A DNA stretch of 64,000 nt from Phycisphaerales bacterium. Its GTDB lineage: Bacteria; Planctomycetota; Phycisphaerae; Phycisphaerales; SM1A02. Of the stretch, positions 36,011 to 44,283 are shown one piece after another. The notes under the pieces are model-generated. The model was not told the origin of the DNA. It saw nothing but the letters and a program-made list of their open reading frames with translations, and ran no database searches. The first letter of the stretch is position 1. Every line of letters begins with the position of its first letter. The DNA lies in contig JAKVBQ010000011.1 in the NCBI GenBank assembly GCA_022447205.1, positions 19,234 through 83,233 of the forward strand, written 5' to 3'. Made by a program: the position numbers and the translations under genes.

Positions 36011-37660
36011 ATGCCGACGGTCACCATCAACGGCACAGAGGTCGAGTTCGAGCCCGGGATTTCGGTCCTGCAGCTGGCCATCGATCATGGTCTCGAGATT
36101 CCCCATTACTGCTATCACCAGTCCCTGAGCGTCCCTGCGAACTGCCGGATCTGCCTTGCCGAGATCTGGCAGCCGAATCCTCGGAACGACAACAAGCTGG
36201 AATACCTGGGCAAGCTCGTGCCCACCTGCACCACGCCGGCAGCCGACGGCATGGTCGTCTACACCGACAGCCCGCGGGCGATCGCCAACCAGAAGGCGGT
36301 CATGGAGCTGCTCCTGGTCAATCATCCTGTGGACTGCCCCGTCTGTGACCAGGCCGGTGAATGCCACCTCCAGGACTACTCCTACCAGTACGGACGCGGG
36401 GAAAGCCGCTTCCAGGAGGACAAGAACAAGCAGCCGAAGAAGGATCTCGGCCCCAATGTCCTCCTGTATTCCGACCGCTGCATCATGTGCACGCGGTGCG
36501 TGCGATTCACGCGGGAGGTCACGGGCACCGGGGAGTTGATGATCGAGGGCCGCGGCTCGCAGAACCAGATCGACGTGTTCCCCGGCGTGGGGCTGGATAA
36601 CGAGCTCTCGGCCAACGTCATCGATCTCTGCCCCGTGGGAGCCCTTCTGGACAAGGATTTCCTGTTTCAGCAGCGGGTCTGGTTCCTCAAGAAGACGCCC
36701 TCGATCGACGGGCTCACTGCGAGTGGTGACAACCTCCATGTCGAGCACAACGAAGGCACCGTCTACCGTGTGAAGCCACGCCGGAACGATGACATCAACA
36801 AGTGGTGGATCACCGATGAGGTCCGCTACGGCTGGAAATTCGTTCATTCCGAGGATCGCCACGTCATGCCCGTCGTCCGGGGCGAGGATCCCTTCCTGCC
36901 CGAGCAGGCCGGGGAAGCCTGGTCGATCGCAGTGCACGAGGCGAATCGAATCGCGGGAGAAGCGGTCGCTGGTGGGGGACGACTTGCGCTCCTGGTCAGT
37001 CCCATGCTCACGTGTGAAGATGCGTTTCATCTCGTCCAGTGGGCGAGGACCGTTGATCCGGAGGCCCTCATCGGCATGGGGCCGGTTCCCACCCAGGGTG
37101 AGGACAAGACGTTCCCCGGTGGCTTCACGGTCTGCTCCGAGAAGGCACCGAACGCTCGAGGTGTCCGCAGGGTTCTGCAGGCGCTGGCACCGGGTTTCCA
37201 GGAGTCCGATGCGTTCTTCAAGCTCCTGGGTGAAGGCGTCGGCTGTGCGGTCCTGACGGGTGGCTATCCAAGTGCCTGGGTGACTGATGTCATGGCGGAG
37301 GCGGTCGGTACGACACCGCTGGTCCTCATGGATCTGCTCCCGAACAGCCTTGATGACCTTGCCTCGGTTCTGCTCCCGACCGCTTCCTGGGTGGAAAAGC
37401 CCGGGACCTTCGAGAATCGCAATGGCGTCCTTCAGTGCTTCGAGCGTGCCATCGACCCCATCGACTACTGCAAGAGCGAAGCCCAGACAGCGCTCGACCT
37501 TCTTGCCGGTGTCTCCGGAAGTCGGGCCGAGTCCTTTGATGGGGCACGGACTCGACAGCTCATGGGGGCCACTTCCGGGCTGGAGGCCCTCGCCGGGCTG
37601 GAGGTCCCCGCTGCGAGCGAGGGGGCGGCGTCCAGCGACATGGTGCTTGTGGACCTCTAG
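36011..37660 (+). CDS. NADH-quinone oxidoreductase subunit G-like iron-sulfur protein
   Basis: The 549-residue protein has an N-terminal [2Fe-2S] ferredoxin domain (C34, C45, C48, C73). A His-Cys3 [4Fe-4S] motif (HPVDCPVCDQAGEC) follows, then a further cluster motif CIMCTRCVRF with IDLCPVGAL, and a shortened molybdopterin-oxidoreductase-like domain with VLLPTASWVEKPGTFENRNGVLQ. This is the NuoG arrangement, although NuoG is usually longer (about 690-900 residues). No other nuo genes adjoin. It follows addAB, which is unusual. It may belong to a complex I encoded elsewhere or to a hydrogenase/formate dehydrogenase diaphorase unit. The start ATG 36011 has AGAGGT upstream. Confidence 0.85.
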   Translation: MPTVTINGTEVEFEPGISVLQLAIDHGLEIPHYCYHQSLSVPANCRICLAEIWQPNPRNDNKLEYLGKLVPTCTTPAADGMVVYTDSPRAIANQKAVMELLLVNHPVDCPVCDQAGECHLQDYSYQYGRGESRFQEDKNKQPKKDLGPNVLLYSDRCIMCTRCVRFTREVTGTGELMIEGRGSQNQIDVFPGVGLDNELSANVIDLCPVGALLDKDFLFQQRVWFLKKTPSIDGLTASGDNLHVEHNEGTVYRVKPRRNDDINKWWITDEVRYGWKFVHSEDRHVMPVVRGEDPFLPEQAGEAWSIAVHEANRIAGEAVAGGGRLALLVSPMLTCEDAFHLVQWARTVDPEALIGMGPVPTQGEDKTFPGGFTVCSEKAPNARGVRRVLQALAPGFQESDAFFKLLGEGVGCAVLTGGYPSAWVTDVMAEAVGTTPLVLMDLLPNSLDDLASVLLPTASWVEKPGTFENRNGVLQCFERAIDPIDYCKSEAQTALDLLAGVSGSRAESFDGARTRQLMGATSGLEALAGLEVPAASEGAASSDMVLVDL

Positions 37661-38060
37661 GCGGTTCAGCGCCCTCTGTCCCCCCCTCAGCCCATTCTCA
37701 GGGTTCAAACGACAGTTTCCCGCTTCAGGACCTTGAAACAGGGTTTACGGCCTGTTTTCTCGGGTTGAACAAGACTGGAATCCTGCTTATCCGACCAAGG
37801 GTGAGGTCATCGCCGGCCAGGATTTGGATTCCGTACGTTCTTTTGTTTTACGTTTCCTCGCCAAAGTCTTGCGGTCCCTCGAATAGGGATTAACCTCGTC
37901 TGTGCTCCGTGTGCTCCCTCTTAAGCACATGGGCTGGCTCAGTTGAGAGAGAGCCAAGCATTTTGAGGGTCCGGGCAAAGGGTGTCGACGTCGATCGGAT
38001 CGATGGCGGCAGGCTTTGGATATCCATCACATAGTGCTTATTAGAGAAGGAGACTCCCTC
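37661..38060 (+). promoter_or_regulatory. 400-base leader of the first sorting-tail gene pair
   Basis: No gene is supported here. Composition is less GC-rich than the surroundings. Promoter-like elements include TTGAAC (37765-37770) with TATCCG 17 bases further on. Two small hairpins lie nearer the gene (GTGCT/AGCAC near 37910-37930, and TGGCTC/GAGCCA at about 37931-37952). GAAGGAG precedes the start at 38061. A long structured 5' leader for a strongly expressed gene is plausible. Confidence 0.4.
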
Positions 38061-38597
38061 ATGACAAAAGCACACACTCTTCTTGGCGTCGCTGCTGCTG
38101 CTTCACTCGCAGCTGTTGCTAGCGCTGACTTGAACATGACCCTTGACGGCTTCACTGCGGCTGGTGCACAGTTCGGCATGTACCAATCATACGCTTTGGA
38201 TGCAGACCATGGCTTCTTGGAATCGGTCAACGGCGACTTCATGCTGGACGCCGATGGCGAGAACTGGACTTGGTGCGACGACCTCTGCGTCCTGATCGCC
38301 AACGAAGATCTCTCCGACCTCCACGTCCAGATCGGTGGCTACAGCGACTTCGGTGCAACCAACCGTTTCACGTGGGAATTCGGATCCTCGGGTGATGCAG
38401 GCACCGCTGGTGGCGGCAACATCGACGTCGGCGGCATCGACTGCACCGGCTACTACGTCTGGATCGGCAACGGCTACTCCAGCGGTGGCGCAGGTACCTG
38501 GTCCGGCAACATCGACCTCATCGGTACAATCCCGGCTCCTGGTGCACTCGCACTTCTCGGTCTTGGTGGCCTCGTTGCTCGTCGTCGTCGCGCCTGA
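38061..38597 (+). CDS. Secreted protein with PEP-CTERM-like sorting tail (pair 1, first)
   Basis: The 178-residue protein has a signal peptide (HTLLGVAAAASLAAVASA, about 4-22), a beta-rich, glycine- and aromatic-rich mature domain, and the C-terminal tail PAPGALALLGLGGLVARRRRA. That tail combines a short proline motif, a hydrophobic helix and an arginine cluster. This is the Phycisphaerae-type variant of the PEP-CTERM signal, processed by an exosortase and linked to extracellular matrix in other bacteria. Codon choice (GCT, GGT, GAC, AAC) differs from the neighbouring genes and suggests high expression. No known catalytic domain. Confidence 0.82.
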   Translation: MTKAHTLLGVAAAASLAAVASADLNMTLDGFTAAGAQFGMYQSYALDADHGFLESVNGDFMLDADGENWTWCDDLCVLIANEDLSDLHVQIGGYSDFGATNRFTWEFGSSGDAGTAGGGNIDVGGIDCTGYYVWIGNGYSSGGAGTWSGNIDLIGTIPAPGALALLGLGGLVARRRRA

Positions 38598-38692
38598 GCA
38601 TTCTGCTTCAGTTCGTAACGACAACGTTCAACATCGACCATTCCATCGCGCCGGCACTGGCCTGCGCGTGAATACAGAAAGGCTTTACTAAG

Positions 38693-39334
38693 ATGAAGAA
38701 TGTTCTCTTCGCTGCTTCAGCAGCAATGATCCTGGCCGGTTCTGCGACTGCAGACTTCACCGGTTTCCAGGGCGACGTTTCCACGTACGATGATGGCGCG
38801 ACCACCTGGGAAGTCATCGACATGTACGCTGAATTCGACGGCGCTCAGGCAGTGCTCAACGTTTTCAACGCTGATATCGTTGGCGACTTCAACCACAACG
38901 ACCTGGCTGATGCTCAGGGTGGTTCCTGGAAGCCCAGCTTCTCATTCGAGGTTCCCACCGTCTACGATCCCATGCGTGACTCCTACGTCACCATCGGTTA
39001 CGGCGTTGGTGCAATGGCTGCGCTCAACCAGACCGCTCTTGACCCGAACTTCGGTACGGGTCTCGGCAGCAGCATCCCGACGGGTGCAGGTTGGTTCAAC
39101 CTGGCTCCTGACAACCCCCAGTACGCCACAGATGATGGCACCGGTACTTACCGGCTCCACATCGGTCAGTTCGTTTCTACGGACATGTCCAACTTCAGCT
39201 TCACCGCTGACATCGGCTTCAACGATGGCCCCGGTACCGAAGTTTCCTTCGGTAACGGCAGCTGGGTCCCGGCTCCTGGCGCGCTCGCGCTCCTCGGGCT
39301 TAGCGGGATCGTCGCTCGTCGTCGTCGCGCCTGA
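38693..39334 (+). CDS. Secreted protein with PEP-CTERM-like sorting tail (pair 1, second)
   Basis: A 213-residue protein has an Ala-rich signal peptide (VLFAASAAMILAGSATA), a mature domain of alternating strands rich in D, G, F and N, and the tail VPAPGALALLGLSGIVARRRRA. It lies 95 bases after its neighbour in the same direction and before a very strong terminator, so the two form an operon. Like the first it uses GCT/GGT-type codons. Mature domains of the two differ, so they are not simple duplicates. An ice/surface or matrix role is conceivable but unproven. Confidence 0.82.
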   Translation: MKNVLFAASAAMILAGSATADFTGFQGDVSTYDDGATTWEVIDMYAEFDGAQAVLNVFNADIVGDFNHNDLADAQGGSWKPSFSFEVPTVYDPMRDSYVTIGYGVGAMAALNQTALDPNFGTGLGSSIPTGAGWFNLAPDNPQYATDDGTGTYRLHIGQFVSTDMSNFSFTADIGFNDGPGTEVSFGNGSWVPAPGALALLGLSGIVARRRRA

Positions 39335-39378
39335 CTTCGGTCAGTCCGCGTCATTGACGTTTGACACATTGACTTGAA

Positions 39379-39417
39379 CAAGTGCCCTCCAGCTTCGGCT
39401 GGAGGGCACTTGTCTTT
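39379..39417 (+). terminator. Strong intrinsic terminator after sorting-tail pair 1
   Basis: A perfect 15-base stem (39379-39393 with 39398-39412) closes on the stable TTCG tetraloop and is followed by TCTTTTT on the plus strand. It ends the two-gene unit. Confidence 0.92.
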
Positions 39418-39518
39418 TTCACCTTGGGACCGGCCATTTTCAGTTCGAGGTCGCAGCTGTTTCGACCTTCAGGCGGTCCACGGACGAGTTCGCAGGCCCT
39501 GCTGGCGTTCTGTGGGTG

Positions 39519-39547
39519 TTGTTGCTTCGCCTTCGGGCGGCTAGAAT
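39519..39547 (+). promoter_or_regulatory. Promoter of the TPR/alpha-CTD gene
   Basis: TTGTTG (39519-39524) and TAGAAT (39542-39547) are separated by exactly 17 bases. The gene begins at 39647 with GGAG upstream, leaving a leader of about 90 bases. Confidence 0.6.
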
Positions 39548-39646
39548 GCCTGATTCACCCCGGAGAACCGCCGAGCTGACAGGACTCCAGCTGGCCATGG
39601 TCGATCGGGGTAAACCACCTGATTTCAGGTAGATGGAGTTCGACAG

Positions 39647-40579
39647 ATGATTGATGAAGGCCTCGATACCGTCATTGGTGCAACGATCAAGACTGCGGAC
39701 CCCGCAGCAGCAGCAGCTCGTGCCTCGGAAGGCAAGTCCCTCGAGGAGGCTGGAGATCGCGTGGGTGCGATCGCCGCATACCGTGAAGCCGCGGAGCTCG
39801 GCAGTGACGTGCAGGCGCTCTTCCGTCTTGCATGGCTGCTGGACCAGCATGGCGAGGAGGACGAGGCGCTCGCAGCGTACGAGCGTTGCTGCCAGGTGGA
39901 TGGACTTCCCCCGGTCAATGCGATGATCAACATCGCCGTGATCTACGAGGATCGTGGCGAGATTTCGAACGCCCAGCGATGCCTTCGCAAGGTCCTTGAC
40001 AGCGATCCGAACAACCAGAGGGCCCGGCTCTTCATGAAGGATGTGCTCGCGTCCGAGGACATGTACTACGACGAGGAGCATGATCGCAACCTCGCCAAGC
40101 GCAGTGCACTTCTCGACACGCCGGTGACCGATTTCGAGTTGAGCGTCAGGGCTCGAAACTGTCTCAAGAAGATGAAGATTCGGACGCTTGGTGATCTGCT
40201 GAAGATCTCCGAGGCCGAACTGCTCTCCTACAAGAACTTCGGTGAGACCTCCCTCGTCGAGATCAAGAACATGCTGTCCTCCAAGGGACTTCGCCTCGGT
40301 CAGGGTCTCGAAGGCCGTTACAGCCAGGCTCGCAAGGAGATCTACGACGATCTCCGCGGCAAGGCGCCGGACCACGTGCTCAACAAGCCGGTTTCCGTGC
40401 TCGAGCTTTCGGTCCGTGCACGAAAGGCACTTCAGCAGCTTGGGATCCAGACCATCGGGGATCTGGCTTCGAGGACAGAGGCCGAACTGATGGGCGTCAA
40501 GAACTTCGGCCAGACCAGCCTCGTCGAGATCACCCAGAAGCTGAACCAGTACAACCTGGAGCTTCGGTCCCTCGACTAG
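39647..40579 (+). CDS. TPR protein with two RNA polymerase alpha-subunit C-terminal domains
   Basis: The 310-residue cytoplasmic protein starts with tetratricopeptide helices (about 22-135, e.g. GDRVGAIAAYREAAELG and INIAVIYEDRGEISNAQRCLRKVLDSDPNN). Two alpha-CTD modules follow. The first (about 158-218) reads PVTDFELSVRARNCLKKMKI, then YKNFGETSLVEIKNMLSSKGLRLG. The second (about 240-306) reads PVSVLELSVRARKALQQLGI, then VKNFGQTSLVEITQKL. Against E. coli RpoA, the DNA-contact arginine R265 is kept in both, N268 only in the first, and G296, S299 and E302 in both, while K298 is Thr. The protein could bind UP-element DNA or RpoA partners. The amino-terminal assembly domain of RpoA is absent. Confidence 0.88.
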   Translation: MIDEGLDTVIGATIKTADPAAAAARASEGKSLEEAGDRVGAIAAYREAAELGSDVQALFRLAWLLDQHGEEDEALAAYERCCQVDGLPPVNAMINIAVIYEDRGEISNAQRCLRKVLDSDPNNQRARLFMKDVLASEDMYYDEEHDRNLAKRSALLDTPVTDFELSVRARNCLKKMKIRTLGDLLKISEAELLSYKNFGETSLVEIKNMLSSKGLRLGQGLEGRYSQARKEIYDDLRGKAPDHVLNKPVSVLELSVRARKALQQLGIQTIGDLASRTEAELMGVKNFGQTSLVEITQKLNQYNLELRSLD

Positions 40580-40642
40580 GCCGAGTTGATTTTCTGCATC
40601 GGTCGATCCGGCAGAGTTCCTTCGACCGGTTTTCCGCCTACC

Positions 40643-42055
40643 ATGAAGGCAATGAGAACCACCAGGTCGGATGCAACCTCGATTGAATCAAGAGCCTGGA
40701 CTTCGGTCCGGCTCTTGTCTTTTGCACTGCCTCCGTCCCTCCTGATTCTGCTCGTCTTCATCGGCTGCGAGCAGCGCGGAGCCTTGGCGAGGGCGACCGA
40801 CGGTGGTGCTGATCCCGCGATTGCGGTCGCTTCGGCCGACGTCGACACCGCCAACTGGCCTCTTCCACCCTCGAAGGAACCGGAAGTGCGCGTCCGCTTC
40901 AGCGTCCGGGCCGCAGGTGTCGAGCCCTTTCATCTCGGTGTCGCGGGCCAGCCGCTCCTGCTCCTCGACGGTGCAGTGGGTCGTCCCTGGCTTCTTGACG
41001 GGCCGCTGGACGTTGCGGTCGCCGGTTCCGGTTGGGCCGTTCTGGACGGTGCCGGCAGGCGGATCGCGATCGAACACCTCGGCCCACTCTCCATTCGCAC
41101 ACTTGGTGGGCGATCTCCACGGATCGAGTTCGAGGATGGCCAGTTGCCCGGTTCGATCGAACTGATCCCTCGATCAACGGACCCGATCCAGATCGATCTC
41201 GTCACCAGGATTCAGATCGAGGCGTACCTTCCCGGTGTGCTTGAGGGAGAACTCTTCGGGAGCTGGTCGCTGCCGACCTTCCAGGCTCAGGCGATCGCAG
41301 CCCGGAGTTACGCCGTCGCCGAGGCGGCTTTCTGGGGGCCGAGACGGCATTTCGACCTCGTTGCCGGGCCGGCAAGTCAGGCCTGGACGGGCCTTGATGC
41401 CTCTCCGAGGGCTCTCGAGGCCGTTGAATCCACGCGTGGCATGGTCCTTCTCCACTCTGGTCGGGTCATCCCTGCTTACTACTCATCATGCTGTGGCGGG
41501 CGGAGTGCATCAGCTCACCAGTCGATCTCCGATCGCTCTTCACACAAGATCCAGCCGCTGCAGGCCCGGGTCGGTGATCATGGGACCTGCTGTGAGGAGG
41601 CATCAGTACGCGATTGGACGCTGTCCTTCGAGCTTGGTGCGGTCTCCAATGCCTGTGCTCGATGGGGGCGTACGCATGGCGAAAAGGCGCTCTCGGAGCT
41701 TGGACGCCTGCGTTCGGTGGACCTGGTCGACTCGAATCCGGCTGGACGACCGCTTCGATTCAAGCTGGTCGATCGCGCCGGCAGGAGTGCGGTGATCAAG
41801 GCAAACGACATGAGGCGACTGCTTGGCACCGTCGAGCGGGCCGATGGGGGGGCTCCAGCTCAGGTCCGGTCGGACGACCTGCGGCTTCGAGTTCGAGATG
41901 GTCGCCTCCATGTCACCGGGTCCGGGTACGGCCATGGTGTCGGATTGTGCCAGTACGGAACTCAGGCGATGGCAGCTGAAGGGGCGGATTGGGCTGCCAT
42001 CCTGGCTCGCTATTACCCGGGTGCGGAGCCGACGCAGGTCTGGTCGCGCAACTGA
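40643..42055 (+). CDS. SpoIID/LytB-domain protein, probable lipoprotein
   Basis: The 470-residue protein has a hydrophobic N-terminal segment ending in a cysteine (LLILLVFIGC, near residue 42), a loose lipobox. It then has a beta-rich domain (about 85-190) and the SpoIID domain (about 195-465). Its motifs include IEAYLPGVLEGELFGSWSLPTFQAQAIAARSYAVAEA, TRGMVLLHSGRVIPAYYSSCCGGRSA and GSGYGHGVGLCQYGTQAMA. SpoIID is a lytic transglycosylase in spore formers. In non-sporulating bacteria the family also serves cell-wall remodelling or amidase activation. The start could equally be ATG 40652. Confidence 0.87.
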   Translation: MKAMRTTRSDATSIESRAWTSVRLLSFALPPSLLILLVFIGCEQRGALARATDGGADPAIAVASADVDTANWPLPPSKEPEVRVRFSVRAAGVEPFHLGVAGQPLLLLDGAVGRPWLLDGPLDVAVAGSGWAVLDGAGRRIAIEHLGPLSIRTLGGRSPRIEFEDGQLPGSIELIPRSTDPIQIDLVTRIQIEAYLPGVLEGELFGSWSLPTFQAQAIAARSYAVAEAAFWGPRRHFDLVAGPASQAWTGLDASPRALEAVESTRGMVLLHSGRVIPAYYSSCCGGRSASAHQSISDRSSHKIQPLQARVGDHGTCCEEASVRDWTLSFELGAVSNACARWGRTHGEKALSELGRLRSVDLVDSNPAGRPLRFKLVDRAGRSAVIKANDMRRLLGTVERADGGAPAQVRSDDLRLRVRDGRLHVTGSGYGHGVGLCQYGTQAMAAEGADWAAILARYYPGAEPTQVWSRN

Positions 42056-42123
42056 GACCCTTTCCCGGCCTACTGTTGCATGTGGGGCCGGAGCAAGCTG
42101 CCGTCAGGGGATTCAGGAAGTCC

Positions 42124-42159
42124 AAAAAATAGACATGGCCGTGAATCACGGCCATGTCT
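42124..42159 (-). terminator. Hairpin terminator with T tract on the minus strand
   Basis: A perfect 13-base stem (42131-42143 with 42147-42159) closes on a three-base loop. On the minus strand it is followed by ATTTTTT. The SpoIID-type gene (plus) ends 75 bases before it and may also use the hairpin, but the T tract points to a minus-strand transcript coming from 42160-42600. Confidence 0.7.
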
Positions 42160-42394
42160 CCCTTGTTCCCAACCCTACACATCAGCTGGTCAGTGTGGTA
42201 CTCCCTCGAGTTCCTTCCCTCTCCGAACCAATGTTGAAGCAAGCTTCATCGTTGGATTCGGTCGGTACGACTCCCATTGCTGGGGCCCTATTCCGTCTCT
42301 GCCCATTCGTCAGATCCCTCAATCGTTCGAATGTACATTGACTACCACACGTAGCGGACCGGCTTCCCTTTTCCCGTTGATGTCCGCGACCTTC

Positions 42395-42469
42395 TGATGC
42401 CCAGCCCTCGAAAGGACTGGCTTTAAAGAGAGAGAGAGCGCCGTGACTCCCAAGTAACGGCGCATCAGT
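42395..42469. other. Predicted branched RNA fold in a gene-free region
   Basis: The segments CTGATGC (from about 42394) and GCATCAG (to about 42469) can pair and enclose two hairpins, CCAG..CTGG (about 42401-42420) and a 7-base stem GCGCCGT/ACGGCGC around 42439-42464. A GA repeat (AGAGAGAGAGA) lies between them. The bulk of 42056-42879 has no supportable reading frame and lower GC than its flanks. I could not match this to a known riboswitch or ribozyme. Confidence 0.35.
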
Positions 42470-42589
42470 AGACTATCCGAAGAATTGATTTCGTGGTTCC
42501 CGAAGTCACAAAAAGACCGCGCTTTCTTTTTCCTCAGATCACCCTATTTGCATGATCGGTGTAACCGGAATTCGCCCTTCTGGCCTCGT

Positions 42590-42624
42590 AAAAACCCCTT
42601 TTTTGGGTGTTGAGAGGGGTTTTT
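42590..42624. terminator. Bidirectional terminator in the gene-free region
   Basis: AAAAACCCCT (42590-42599) pairs with AGGGGTTTTT (42615-42624). The A/T tracts at both ends make it effective in both directions. It separates the hairpin-rich stretch from the DUF1570-like gene. Confidence 0.65.
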
Positions 42625-42879
42625 GTGGATTGATTCCTCGTACGCAGATGCCTCTCCCGTCTCCTCTGTTGGGAGTTGGCTTCCGATGATGCTTGAGCTC
42701 ATCAGGGGGGGCTGCCTTGGCCAGGAAGGGGCTTTCTCGGCTTGGATCAGGCCCCTGCACCGCTGCAAGGCTCCGAGGCAAGTTGCCCCAGTTGGCAGCT
42801 GGCTCGTCTTTTCCGGACCTGACTTCACGCCCTGTGAGCCCTAGCATGACTGAAGTCCTTTCAGTGCCTGGAGCTGCAC

Positions 42880-44196
42880 ATGCACCCCATCATGCCCTTC
42901 CATGGCGCTCATCTGGTGTGTCTGATGATCCTGTCGTGCGTGTTTTCCGGCAGCGCATGGGGCAGTCAACAGGATGGAATCTCTTCCGAGGAGCAGGTTC
43001 TGCGTCTGCGTGCGCCCTGGGCGCTTCGAGCGGTCGACTACGGCACGTTCCCCCCGGATTCGATCCGAGTGGTCAGTGACGGCGATCGTGGGCAGGCGGA
43101 GCGATTGCTTCAACGGGTGCGTCTTGTCCGGGAGCTCTCTGCTCGTTGGTTCGGAGGTTTCCCGCTGCGTCGTCCGGATGCACCACGATTGCTCGTCTTC
43201 GAGCGACCGGAAGACATGCTTTTCACCTTGAGGACTGACCTGGCGGTCCGCATGCCACGGCTTCCTGCTCTGGCGGTCCTCCGGTCGGACGGGCCCGATC
43301 TTGCCGTTACCACGGGGTACGCATCAGAACTCGGCCTCGAACGTGCCGTGCAGAGGGAGGCTTTCCTGCAGTTCCTCATGCCAAGGTGTGCAGGGACCCT
43401 GCCACCCTGGGCGCGATACGGTCTCGCCGAGTGTTTCGGTGCGATGCTCGTCCATGGCGGGCGTCTTGGCCATGGCCATCAGCCACCGGACCTCGTGGCG
43501 CCACTGACGAAGGCGCTCCTCGGCGAGCGACTGGTTCCGTTCGACCGTTTGATCCGTCTGGATGAAGCAGGGTGGGATCATTTCGAATCGGTTCACGGAG
43601 CTGCGCTGATGCGGTCCCAGGCCTGGTCCCTCGTTCAGTTCCTGCTCCACGGTGGGACCGAAGATCTCGCACGGCGGTTTCTTCGTTGGGTCGAGCTGGC
43701 CTGCGCCGGCAATGATCCGGTTGATTCATTGGAGAGCGTGCTTTCGACCATGCCCGGTGGGGCATCACTTGAGGAGCTCGGGGCGGCATGGCGGAACACG
43801 CTGGCCGGTCTCGAACCAGGTGCCCTTCATCTCGCGATCGAGCGTGCCGAGCTGCTTCGGGCCTGCCTCGAGGAGATCGAGGCCGAGGGCCTCCGTCCAG
43901 CTGATCCGGTGGCATTGATGAAACTGATCGCAGACCGGGACGAAGTCCGTCACGTCATGCGGTCCGGGTTGTTCTCGAGTTCCCTTTCCTCACATCGACA
44001 GGGCTGGCTTGATCCTTCGGTGCTCGAGTTCATCGCTCCGGTCGTCCGAGGCGGGCAGGTCGCTTCAGACGCCATCCCGCCTCCGGAGGTCTGGATCCGG
44101 GCGGTCGATGGATGGGATCTGGGTGTGACCTGGGCGCGAATCCCCGATCGTTCCCGTTGGTTCCCTCGCGTCGAACGAAGGCCCACTCGCCGATGA
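42880..44196 (+). CDS. Secreted DUF1570-like protein with a degenerate metallopeptidase site
   Basis: The 438-residue protein has a signal peptide (LVCLMILSCVFSGSAWG). The centre follows the layout of planctomycete DUF1570 proteins, which look like gluzincin peptidases. It has a strand-rich part before VQREAFLQFL, then PPWARYGLAECFGAMLV, equivalent to the HExxH and GLAE motifs. Here the histidines are replaced (R and L), so zinc catalysis is unlikely while the glutamate and GLAE remain. The family assignment is by motif order and moderate confidence. It follows the hairpin-rich gap and ends at a hairpin terminator. Confidence 0.65.
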   Translation: MHPIMPFHGAHLVCLMILSCVFSGSAWGSQQDGISSEEQVLRLRAPWALRAVDYGTFPPDSIRVVSDGDRGQAERLLQRVRLVRELSARWFGGFPLRRPDAPRLLVFERPEDMLFTLRTDLAVRMPRLPALAVLRSDGPDLAVTTGYASELGLERAVQREAFLQFLMPRCAGTLPPWARYGLAECFGAMLVHGGRLGHGHQPPDLVAPLTKALLGERLVPFDRLIRLDEAGWDHFESVHGAALMRSQAWSLVQFLLHGGTEDLARRFLRWVELACAGNDPVDSLESVLSTMPGGASLEELGAAWRNTLAGLEPGALHLAIERAELLRACLEEIEAEGLRPADPVALMKLIADRDEVRHVMRSGLFSSSLSSHRQGWLDPSVLEFIAPVVRGGQVASDAIPPPEVWIRAVDGWDLGVTWARIPDRSRWFPRVERRPTRR

Positions 44197-44235
44197 AACA
44201 AGGGCCGATCCGTCTTCGACGAATCGGCCCTGTTT
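44197..44235 (+). terminator. Terminator after the DUF1570-like gene
   Basis: AGGGCCGAT (44201-44209) pairs with ATCGGCCCT (44223-44231), extended by AACA/TGTT with one bulge, and ends in GTTTG. It begins at the stop codon and separates the gene from the convergent coiled-coil gene. Confidence 0.65.
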
Positions 44236-44283
44236 GTCGTGGGTGCCTCCCCGGCGGACAGACACCCCGTCACCATGCTTGGC

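Noticed and set aside
35819..37708. 629-codon open frame on the minus strand
   Set aside because: It covers the nuoG-like gene in antisense. The plus strand carries all cysteine cluster motifs.
42394..42420. Hammerhead-ribozyme-like CUGAUG ... CGAAA
   Set aside because: Only nine bases lie between the two core elements, leaving no room for stem II, and no matching cleavage site was found.
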